Positions 6,478 to 13,147 of a stretch of DNA of 16,620 bases are shown one piece after another. The DNA comes from an uncultured Pirellulaceae bacterium. Its GTDB lineage: Bacteria > Planctomycetota > Planctomycetia > Pirellulales > Pirellulaceae. The stretch lies in assembly GCA_934255105.1 (NCBI GenBank), contig CAKQNH010000024.1, positions 1 through 16,620 on the forward strand. The letters are read 5' to 3'. Numbering within the stretch: position 1 is the first letter of the stretch; each line of letters opens with the position of its first letter. Position numbers and translations under genes: made by a program. Below the pieces are notes generated by a model. That model was not told where the DNA came from. It made no database searches and saw nothing but the letters and a program-made list of their open reading frames with translations.

Positions 6478-8342
6478 TGGAGAGCACCAGCAGACCAAAT
6501 CGTTTGGCATCTCAGCCGACCCGACGCGGGCCATCGCGACGCGCGATGGCTTTGTTAGTGGTGATGGTGTTGACCATGCTGATTGCCTTGGGTGCCTACC
6601 GCTATTCGTTTACGATGCAAGCCCAATACCGCGTGACACGGATCTACGAAGAGCAGGCGCAAGCGCGTCTGGCGGCGCTCAGTGGCCTGGAGCTGGCTGC
6701 CGTGGTATTGGAAAGCCCGCTCGACCAACGTGAATTCGCTGGCGGCGTAGAAAACAATCCTGGTCTGTTCCAACATATTGCCGTGGGAGATGTTTCTCAG
6801 AATCAGGCTTCAGCCGGCTCGATCTCAGCCAGCTCAAGCTCAGAGGACTCATCGGGCCAGTGGCGAGTGAGCCTGCTAGCTCCCGTCGCAGGTGGCGCAT
6901 CGGTCGACAGCGCGCTGGCCGGCTCAACAACTGGCCTCGCTGCGGGCGACGATGGCCAGGCATTGATCGGCGTAAGGTTCGGTCTAGAAAACCAATCGGC
7001 CAAGCTGCATATCCCCACACTGTTAGAGTGGGAAAAGCAACTCCCTGGGCATGCTCGGGCCACGTTGATGCGTCTACCCCAAGCTGAAAGCGGCCCCGTC
7101 GACGACTGGCTGCGCCGCCACGGCATCTCATCCTCAGGCGGCATCGCCGGCGAAAGCCGCTTGATGGACCGCATGCAATCGAACTCATCGTCCGATGATC
7201 AACGCGAATCGCGCGACTGGTTCCGAATGCAATGGTTGGGTGGCGACCTGAATCAAAACTATCGCTTGGATACTTTGGAATTGATGATCGCGGAGTCGCT
7301 GCAGAGCAATGCTCCCAGCGGTGGCGGTTCATCGACGGCGCTGGCCAGCGGTGCGGGGGACGATGGCAATGCGCCCCCCGCGTGGCAGCATTATCTGAGC
7401 TGGCACAACGGGGAGCGCAATGAAAGTATGGCTGGTCGACCACGCGTGTATCTCAATCAAGACAATCTGCCTGAGCTACACCGACAACTACTGGCGATTT
7501 GGCCTGCAGAATGGGCCAATTTTGTGATTGCGTTGAGGCAATATGGGCCTGGGCGATCGGTAAGCGCTGCGCTCCAAAGCAGCGGGTCTAACGATGGTGC
7601 CGGTGCTGCTGCTGGCTCCGCACCTACTTCAGCGGCAGCTTCCGGGCAGGACTTGGCGGCGGAGACATGGAGCCCGGATTTCAGCAAACCAGCCAAGTTT
7701 CGCTTGCGCAGTGTGCTGGATCTGGTGGATGTGCGTTTGCGGGTTCCCAACCCGGAAGCGGAAGCGGAGAGCGACGGCAGCTCGGCGAGCGCGAACTCGG
7801 CTGGCTCGTCCCGCGGCTCTCGCCCAGGGGCTCGGGTTGCGAAAAATCGGCAGCTCCGTTCGCCGTTTTCGAGTGAACCGACGGTCGGTGGAGACTATAA
7901 TGGAAGATTATTGGACGAATCGACCGTCGAGAAAGGGACCAGCCGTGTGGGCCGTGTTGATCTACGGCAGGCTCCGTTAGAAGTCCTTGCAGGCGTGCCT
8001 GGGATCGATGAGCAATTGGCACAGCAGATTGTCGCAGCGCGCGATACGACAGGCAGCGCCAGCGGTGCTTCGCCGGGGAGTAGTCGCGGTTCAATTGCTT
8101 GGCTGCTGAGCGAGGGACTGGTGGATTTGGCTCGACTGAAACAATTGGACACCTACCTCACGTGTCGCAGCGACGTATATCGCACGCAAGCGATCGGTTA
8201 CCGCGACGTGCTCACCCCCGTTTACCGCTGCACGGCAATTATCGATGCGCGGCAGCTTCCCGCCCAAATTATCGACCATCAGGTGTGGCATGCATGGGAT
8301 CGCGGCTTTCCCATCGAGCGTTTCGCTCCAGACCTGCGATAG
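6477..8342 (+). CDS. gspK: Minor pseudopilin GspK, enlarged
   Basis: GspK-type pseudopilin, expected to cap the pseudopilus tip. It has 621 aa, against roughly 300-350 in well-studied GspK. The N-terminus SRRA23^MALLVVMVLTMLIALGAY matches the GspK pattern: no Glu at +5 (Val28 here), followed by a hydrophobic helix and QARLAALSGLELAAVVL. Position -1 is Ala instead of the usual Gly. The middle region has repeated Ser/Gly/Ala-rich stretches (about 100-150 and 375-395). Near the C-terminus VDLRQAPLEVLAGVPGID (from about residue 494) resembles the helix-hairpin-helix-like part of GspK. The start overlaps the gspJ stop, implying translational coupling. The next gene begins after 23 bases. Confidence 0.85.
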   Translation: MESTSRPNRLASQPTRRGPSRRAMALLVVMVLTMLIALGAYRYSFTMQAQYRVTRIYEEQAQARLAALSGLELAAVVLESPLDQREFAGGVENNPGLFQHIAVGDVSQNQASAGSISASSSSEDSSGQWRVSLLAPVAGGASVDSALAGSTTGLAAGDDGQALIGVRFGLENQSAKLHIPTLLEWEKQLPGHARATLMRLPQAESGPVDDWLRRHGISSSGGIAGESRLMDRMQSNSSSDDQRESRDWFRMQWLGGDLNQNYRLDTLELMIAESLQSNAPSGGGSSTALASGAGDDGNAPPAWQHYLSWHNGERNESMAGRPRVYLNQDNLPELHRQLLAIWPAEWANFVIALRQYGPGRSVSAALQSSGSNDGAGAAAGSAPTSAAASGQDLAAETWSPDFSKPAKFRLRSVLDLVDVRLRVPNPEAEAESDGSSASANSAGSSRGSRPGARVAKNRQLRSPFSSEPTVGGDYNGRLLDESTVEKGTSRVGRVDLRQAPLEVLAGVPGIDEQLAQQIVAARDTTGSASGASPGSSRGSIAWLLSEGLVDLARLKQLDTYLTCRSDVYRTQAIGYRDVLTPVYRCTAIIDARQLPAQIIDHQVWHAWDRGFPIERFAPDLR

Positions 8343-8365
8343 ACTCGCTTTGCAAACAACACGAA

Positions 8366-10291
8366 ATGTCTATGAAGGCTTTATTCGACAAAATGCCCTT
8401 TCTGCACCAAGCCACACGCCGCCCGTCTGCGGGTGGACGAGTGGCGATCGTGCATTGGGACCACGAAGCGATCGACTATTTGATCGTCGGTGGAAAGTCC
8501 GGCCGGATCGCGGCCGGCGACCGTGGGCGGGTGGCCTGGGCGGGTTTTGATAACCCTCTGCTGGCTCTCGCCGAACATTTGCGCACCAGCTCCGCGCGGC
8601 CACAGCGGGTGATTGTGCTGCTCTCGCGTCCCCTTTTGGAACAGCTCAATTTAACGCTGCCGGTGGCAGAGCAGTACGAACTGCCGGAGTTGGTGGCTGC
8701 GGCGGTCGAACAGCAACTGGGCGAAGGGGATGTCCCGCCCATTGTGGACTTCTACGCGCAGCCGAGCCTGAGTGAGGCGGCCACGGGTGATGGTCAACAC
8801 GTGCTGGCCTTTGCTTTGCCCGCACCCGAGCTCGAGCGCTTGCGGCAGTGGAGCCAACTGGCCAGCCTACGCCTGGCGGCGGTCTGCTCGCGAGAACTCT
8901 CTCCGCTGGGAATACTGCGCCGCAAAAACGTTGCCGAAGACTCGCTGAATATCTCGGTGCATTTGGTGTCGGGCGAGGCTGAACTGGCGGTTTGCCGCGG
9001 CGCGGAACCTGTCTACCTGCGTCTGATCCGAACCGCTATCGACGATCCGCAACGGGTGGCCGACCAAGTGTGGATGGAAACGCAACGCTGCTTGACAATT
9101 CTCCCGGCTGAAATGGCCGACCTGCCACAAGCTTGGTTCGTATTCACGACTTGTGAAGCGGCTTGGCACGTAGCCCGTTCACTGGAAGACCGGGGCGTTA
9201 TTGTACAACCAGTCGATCCACTGTTCGGCTGGGAAGTGGATCCGGCAGCTCCTGCACTCGCGCCAGTCGATGGCAGCCCAACAGCAGACGCGGATGCTGA
9301 GACCACCAAGCCGGACATGGCTACTCCAGCGAGCGGGCGACCCGCAAGCGATGAAGGCTCCTCGCCGCCGCAGGTTGCAGACTCGGATTCCGATGAAGAT
9401 GCTAGCAGCGATGCGAGTGCAAACGGGGCAGGGAGTGCGACACCGGTTCCTGCCGCCTCGGTCCAATTGGCACCACAGACATCTGCAGCCAATGCAGGAG
9501 CCGCTTGGGAGTATCTGCATGGCGAACTGCCGATCAATCTATTGGCACCCAAAAAAGCTCCCAAGCCACCCAACCCGCTACATCGCTGGGGCGCTATAGC
9601 TGCGGCAGTGTTGGCAGTGGCGGGACTGGGAGTCTATTTCATGCTGGCCGACGTGAGCACTCTGCGGACCGAGGTAAGCGAGCTGCGTATCGAAGTAGCT
9701 GACGAGAAGAAGCTGGCCGCTAAATTCCAAGAGAAGGCCGACCAGGTTGCTTTTGTCGAATCATGGTTGAGCGACCAAGTCGATTGGCTAGCGGAGCTGA
9801 ACGAATTGTCCGCGCGATTACCCGATGGCGAACTGGCGACGGTGCGCAGACTGACGGCTTCCGCAAATGGCAGCATGGCGCGAGTCGACCTATCGCTGCA
9901 GGTAGCTCACCAAGAGAATATCGCCCAGCTCGAAAATAGAATTCGAAGCGCCAAATATCAGGTTACCAGTCAGCGCATCAGCCAAAATGCCGACTCGACT
10001 GAATACCCGTGGCAGTTTGAGACGCAAATTACCTTTCCTGTCGAAGTACCTCAAGGCGAAGCTTATGTGGAGCGCAAAGCCGCAGCAGCATCCGTCGCAA
10101 ACTCCGCCCAGGTGGCAGCCACTGAACCGACTAGTCCGTCGGACAGATCTGAGGATAGCATCGCAGATTTGAAAATGTCAGATAAGAACCCAGCCGCAGA
10201 AGAGAGTTCGCCAGAAGAGAGTTCGCCAGATGCGAGTTCACCGGATGATGGTTCCGAAGTTATCAGCTCTCAGCAGCAGGAGACGCCATGA
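8366..10291 (+). CDS. gspL: GspL-like protein: PilM-type actin-like domain joined to a PilN-like membrane part
   Basis: Inner-membrane linker of 641 aa, expected to bind GspE in the cytoplasm and GspM in the membrane. Residues about 24-290 form an alpha/beta region of PilM/GspL style (RVAIVHWDHEAIDYLIV; VIVLLSRPLLEQL). Residues 295-375 are an acidic Ser/Ala/Pro-rich linker. INLLAPKK (390-397) directly precedes a membrane segment at about 409-426, and this is how PilN proteins begin. A coiled coil (430-462) and a periplasmic ferredoxin-like region (about 495-560) follow, then an acidic tail with SSPEE repeats. ATG 8366 is preferred to the longer frame from 8099, which lies entirely within gspK. 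No strong ribosome site is seen. The stop overlaps the next start (ATGA). Assignment rests on layout, context and the INLL motif; the N-domain match is by style only. Confidence 0.75.
   Translation: MSMKALFDKMPFLHQATRRPSAGGRVAIVHWDHEAIDYLIVGGKSGRIAAGDRGRVAWAGFDNPLLALAEHLRTSSARPQRVIVLLSRPLLEQLNLTLPVAEQYELPELVAAAVEQQLGEGDVPPIVDFYAQPSLSEAATGDGQHVLAFALPAPELERLRQWSQLASLRLAAVCSRELSPLGILRRKNVAEDSLNISVHLVSGEAELAVCRGAEPVYLRLIRTAIDDPQRVADQVWMETQRCLTILPAEMADLPQAWFVFTTCEAAWHVARSLEDRGVIVQPVDPLFGWEVDPAAPALAPVDGSPTADADAETTKPDMATPASGRPASDEGSSPPQVADSDSDEDASSDASANGAGSATPVPAASVQLAPQTSAANAGAAWEYLHGELPINLLAPKKAPKPPNPLHRWGAIAAAVLAVAGLGVYFMLADVSTLRTEVSELRIEVADEKKLAAKFQEKADQVAFVESWLSDQVDWLAELNELSARLPDGELATVRRLTASANGSMARVDLSLQVAHQENIAQLENRIRSAKYQVTSQRISQNADSTEYPWQFETQITFPVEVPQGEAYVERKAAAASVANSAQVAATEPTSPSDRSEDSIADLKMSDKNPAAEESSPEESSPDASSPDDGSEVISSQQQETP
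10199..10243 (+). repeat. 15-bp tandem repeat in the gspL tail
   Basis: GAAGAGAGTTCGCCA occurs twice exactly (10199-10213, 10214-10228) and a third diverged copy follows (10229-10243). The repeats encode EESSP-EESSP-DASSP in the acidic C-terminal tail. They are in frame, so copy number can change without breaking the gene. Confidence 0.88.
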
Positions 10292-11202
10292 ACAACCGTA
10301 CTAAATGGTTAGCCGCGGGCGGACTACTGGTCATCTTGTTCTACGCTGGGGACACACTGTACCGCAGTTGGATCGAAAAGCCGACGCAGGAGTTGACGGC
10401 AGAGCGCGATGCGTTGAGCGATACTTTGCGTGAGACGCAGGACGAACAGATGCTCGCGCAGAAAGCAGATAAACGCCTGGCCGGTTATGCAGCCCGCGCG
10501 CTACCCTACTCGCCGCAGTTGGCGCGCTCCGGCTATCAAGAGTGGTTGTTGACGGAGGTGGAGAAGCACGGTTTGAAATCGGCATCGGTCGATGCGGGAC
10601 AACCTGTCGCGCTGACGATCAAATCGCGCACCAAAAAAGGAAAGCGAGAAGCGATCGGCTATCGCATCGGTTACTCCCTGCGTGCGCAGGCCACGCTGGC
10701 CAAGCTGGCGCAGTTTCTAGAGGCCTTCCGCACTGCCGGACATCTCCACAAGATTCGTTCCCTAGCCCTCAACCCAACTGGGAAGGAGGGGCTGCTGGAT
10801 GTCAACTTGTCGATCGAAGTGCTGGGCCTGAACGCCTCGCCCAACAAAGAATCTCTCAGCCAATGGCATCTTGCCAGCGACGCTCAGCCCGCCTCGGCAA
10901 GCTCTGAGAAATTTGTCCAACGGAACCTTTTTGCGCGCGGCTTTGCTAAAGCGCTTCAAGATATTCAACTGACCGCTATCACCGTCGATCGCTTTGGCGC
11001 AGCGCAAGCGTGGTTCCGCATGGATAGTCGCGGCACGACCGAAACCATGGAAGTTGGCCAGCAACTTCCCGTGGCCTTGTATGACATATCCGTCGTGGAA
11101 ATCTTGCCGGGCAAAGTGTTGGTGCACTTCAACGAAACACCGTACTGGCTCACCCTGGGGCAATCGATCGCCCAAGTCGCCGACGAGCGGTCTACCAATT
11201 AG
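10288..11202 (+). CDS. gspM: GspM/PilO-like protein with a C-terminal GspC/PilP-like domain
   Basis: Bitopic inner-membrane protein of 304 aa. A membrane segment (about 9-26) is followed by a coiled coil (35-65) and a PilO/GspM-type region (about 80-182: YQEWLLTEVEKHGL, YRIGYSLRAQATLAKLAQFL, DVNLSIEVLGL). After a Ser/Ala linker comes FVQRNLFARG (209-218) and a beta-rich module: LTAITVDRFGAAQAWFRM, ETMEVGQQL, DISVVEILPGKVLVHF and YWLTLG (228-290). This order resembles the HR domain of GspC or PilP ('NLF', then strands, 'vG..l', 'I..g.V.l', 'l.lG'). No separate gspC is in the window, so this protein may supply both functions. ATG 10288 overlaps the preceding stop and has AGGAG five bases upstream (10278-10282). 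GspM role likely; the GspC part is inference from pattern. Confidence 0.72.
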   Translation: MNNRTKWLAAGGLLVILFYAGDTLYRSWIEKPTQELTAERDALSDTLRETQDEQMLAQKADKRLAGYAARALPYSPQLARSGYQEWLLTEVEKHGLKSASVDAGQPVALTIKSRTKKGKREAIGYRIGYSLRAQATLAKLAQFLEAFRTAGHLHKIRSLALNPTGKEGLLDVNLSIEVLGLNASPNKESLSQWHLASDAQPASASSEKFVQRNLFARGFAKALQDIQLTAITVDRFGAAQAWFRMDSRGTTETMEVGQQLPVALYDISVVEILPGKVLVHFNETPYWLTLGQSIAQVADERSTN

Positions 11203-11216
11203 TTTGGAGAATGAAA

Positions 11217-11867
11217 ATGTTTTGTCGATTAAGAGTTCCATTGGGTCTGTGCTGCGGCATGCTACTGTTTGGCTGTTTGGCCACTCCCGTTCACGCCCAG
11301 TTGTTTGGCAATCGCTCCGTGGGTAAACCTATCAACTCTCCGCTCAACCAAGGCGGCCGGTTAGGAGCTACCGGCGGGGGAACTTCGGTCGGCACCGCCG
11401 CTGGTATGCTCGACGGTAGCGAGCGTTTTGTACGAGGCAATCGCGCCCGAAGCGAATTCGTAGGCTCGGACCGCCGCAGCCAAACAGGCTTTGTGGGCTC
11501 AACGCAAGCCATCGGCGTAGGCCGTGTCCCACCAGCGACTCAAGGGCTGAGAATTGAGCGTTCCGCCGCACCGGAGCTAAATCGTCCCCTGCCACCGCAG
11601 CGCGGCAGGGGGCTTTACTATCCACGCCTGGAGATCGGTTTTCCGGAGCCAGACACGTTGGTCGCTCCGACAGAAATAGCCGCCAACCAACGCATGCTCG
11701 ACCGCGTCTACGGCGTGGCCGGCGACTCAGTCAAGTTGACCATCTCGGGACGCACCGCAATTCTGCGCGGTACTGTCGAAAGCGAGCGCGCGGCAGAGTT
11801 GGCCGCACAATTGCTGAGCTTTGAACCCGCTATCGATCACGTGCAAAACGAGTTGGTGTTCAAGTAG
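11217..11867 (+). CDS. Exported BON-domain protein at the end of the T2SS gene run
   Basis: Predicted exported protein of 216 aa. An N-terminal signal peptide (LRVPLGLCCGMLLFGCLATPVHA^Q) ends in a signal peptidase I type site; the FGC inside it is a poor lipobox. The middle contains DGSERFVRGNRARSEFVG and a second FVGS, a motif I associate with planctomycete proteins from memory only. The last 60 residues (from NQRMLDRVYG to the end) look like a BON domain: VKLTISGRTAILRGTVESER..AAQLLSFEPAIDHVQNEL. BON domains are thought to bind phospholipids or envelope structures. ATG 11217 is preferred over ATG 11211 because GGAG at 11206-11209 lies seven bases from it but only one base from the other. 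It follows gspM by 14 bases, so it is probably co-transcribed and may be a periplasmic accessory of the secretion system. Confidence 0.78.
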   Translation: MFCRLRVPLGLCCGMLLFGCLATPVHAQLFGNRSVGKPINSPLNQGGRLGATGGGTSVGTAAGMLDGSERFVRGNRARSEFVGSDRRSQTGFVGSTQAIGVGRVPPATQGLRIERSAAPELNRPLPPQRGRGLYYPRLEIGFPEPDTLVAPTEIAANQRMLDRVYGVAGDSVKLTISGRTAILRGTVESERAAELAAQLLSFEPAIDHVQNELVFK

Positions 11868-11872
11868 ACTTG

Positions 11873-12010
11873 AATGTGGCTCGACGCCATTCAATGTGGC
11901 TCGACGCTCCGCGTCGTTGGACGCTGCTCATGCAAAACCGACGCGGAGCGTCGAGCCACATTAAGGACGCTGCTCTTGCAAAACCGACGCGGAGCGTCGG
12001 GCCACATTAA
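11873..12010. repeat. Palindromic repeat array (family 1) in the convergent gap
   Basis: Four copies of the GACGCGGAGCGTC unit lie here: a truncated reverse copy (11873-11888), a full reverse copy (11893-11917), and two forward copies (11937-11964, 11983-12010). The two forward copies belong to a 46-base tandem repeat (11919-11964 and 11965-12010) with only two mismatches. The reverse copy and the first forward copy form a perfect 24-bp inverted repeat with a 22-base loop. The same unit occurs in the gspG leader. There is no cas gene and spacers are not unique, so it is not a CRISPR. Confidence 0.92.
11893..11962. terminator. Probable two-way terminator hairpin between the convergent units
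   Basis: A perfect 24-bp inverted repeat (11893-11916 with 11939-11962) lies between the BON gene (ending 11867, + strand) and the lipoprotein gene (ending 12032, - strand). A GC-rich hairpin in a convergent gap is well placed to stop transcription from both sides. There is no T-run, so the call rests on position and stem strength only. Confidence 0.4.
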
Positions 12011-12031
12011 GCGGCAATTGTCAGTGGTAGA

Positions 12032-13147
12032 CTATTCCACTGGGCCGATGCGAGGCTTGCCCTCGAGCCACCTGCCTTCACGGATATCCAGCCGCGATGG
12101 GGATGACGTTCCGCTGGTGCCTCCGTTCGCAACGCCATTTCCGCCAAAACGCTGCTGGGTCCGCGAGCGATGATCGATGACCTTAGTCGTCATGGGGGCT
12201 GTGGCTTGAGCCTCCGATAGCTGTTGCAGCGCATCGTTATCGAGCGTTATCACTTCGCTCGAACCGTCGCTGGCTGGCTGAGCCGCCGGTAAACCACTAT
12301 TGGCTGAAGTACTGCTATTGGCTGAAATACCGCTACTGGCTGAAGTACCACCGCCGCTTGAATTGGACGGCGTGGGAGCAAGGCTGTCTAAACTCTCGCC
12401 TTCACCGGGCTGTTGCAAGTGACGCTGAAAACTAGGGGGCAGATCGATTGTCTTCACGTCGTGTCTGGATCGTTTGGAACCACTGAGAGTTTGCACGGCT
12501 GAGTTTTCGGCATTGTCGCCATCGCCCCGCTGGGCCTCCGTGTGACCGACCAACTGATAAGGCGATTTTTTGTTTTTGTCGGCTAGCTCTGTTGCTGAGT
12601 CAACACTGCGATTGGGCACACCGGGCAACAGCTTGATGGTAGGTTCTCCGATAGTCGTCCCACCGGCAGAACCTTCGTAGCGCGCGATTAAACTCAGGCG
12701 TTTGGGCGGCCCGCCCACTTCCCCCCACGGCAGCCAAACGCTGTAGGAAGGGCCGAGTGAAGTACGACTCATTTGCGACGCAAATTGCTCGGGGGTGAAC
12801 ACAAACTTGCGCTCCGGTCGTTGATCATGGACCTCTAACTTCTCCGCATCGAATACATAGACCGCTAGTCCACCTTCAACTTCAATAGGGTCGGTCTTGT
12901 CCTTCTCGTAGAAGTAGACTCGCCCACCAAACCCTCGCACACCGGGTTGATTGGGTTGATGCAGCACTGTGTCGGTCCAGACCGCCACGACGCGCTCGGG
13001 GTGTACAGCCGGTTTTTCCTTGGCCCACGGCCAACGCATTTTGGGAGTGCTAGGTGCAAACTGACAACCGCATAAGCCGACGGCCAGAGACAGACAGAAT
13101 AGGCGCATGGCGATGTGAAACGTGTGCTTCGACTGGTAAGCGATCAT
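12032..13147 (-). CDS. Lipoprotein translationally coupled to the secretin gene
   Basis: Predicted lipoprotein of 371 aa, of unknown function. The signal region MRLFCLSLAVGLCGC (14-28) ends in an LCGC lipobox with Cys28 as the lipidated residue. The conserved-looking core (50-175) contains VVAVWTDTVLH, RGFGGRVYFYEKD, GGLAVYVFDAE and YSVWLPWGEVGGPPKRLSLIARYEG. The rest is Ser/Gly-rich and probably disordered. The start at 13147 is well supported: it overlaps the gspD stop (ATGA) and GGAGG lies six bases upstream (13154-13158 on the + strand). Direct coupling to gspD suggests an outer-membrane partner of the secretin, such as a pilotin-like or assembly role. No sequence match to known pilotins is visible, so that role is inference. 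Confidence 0.78.
   Translation of the reverse strand: MIAYQSKHTFHIAMRLFCLSLAVGLCGCQFAPSTPKMRWPWAKEKPAVHPERVVAVWTDTVLHQPNQPGVRGFGGRVYFYEKDKTDPIEVEGGLAVYVFDAEKLEVHDQRPERKFVFTPEQFASQMSRTSLGPSYSVWLPWGEVGGPPKRLSLIARYEGSAGGTTIGEPTIKLLPGVPNRSVDSATELADKNKKSPYQLVGHTEAQRGDGDNAENSAVQTLSGSKRSRHDVKTIDLPPSFQRHLQQPGEGESLDSLAPTPSNSSGGGTSASSGISANSSTSANSGLPAAQPASDGSSEVITLDNDALQQLSEAQATAPMTTKVIDHRSRTQQRFGGNGVANGGTSGTSSPSRLDIREGRWLEGKPRIGPVE
12297..12350 (-). repeat. 18-bp tandem repeat in the lipoprotein gene
   Basis: Three 18-base units (12297-12314, 12315-12332, 12333-12350) share CT(A)xTGGCTGAA(A/G)TAC on the + strand. On the coding strand they encode six-residue units of the type T/I-SA-N/S-S-G/S in the Ser-rich linker. 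They preserve the frame. Confidence 0.88.

Noticed and set aside
6679..7443. 254-codon - strand frame inside gspK
   Set aside because: Antisense shadow of a GC-rich gene with clear family features on the + strand; His/Arg/Ser-rich nonsense-like composition.
7896..7901. Perfect TATAAT inside gspK as an internal promoter
   Set aside because: No acceptable -35 at 16-18 bases (GTGAAC at best), and it lies in a coding region close to the conserved C-terminal domain.
8099..8365. 89-residue N-terminal extension of the GspL-like protein
   Set aside because: Lies wholly within gspK in another frame and resembles nothing. ATG 8366 gives a sensible N-terminus.
9013..9573. 186-codon - strand frame opposite the gspL linker
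   Set aside because: Antisense to the Ser/Ala-rich linker; low-complexity Ser/Ala/Gly composition mirrors the sense strand.
11873..12010. CRISPR array in the convergent gap
   Set aside because: Units in both orientations, and the spacer between the forward copies is itself duplicated. Fits a REP-like repeat cluster.
11874..12173. 99-codon + strand frame after the BON gene
   Set aside because: It consists mostly of the palindromic repeats and then runs antisense into the lipoprotein gene. No ribosome site or domain is visible.
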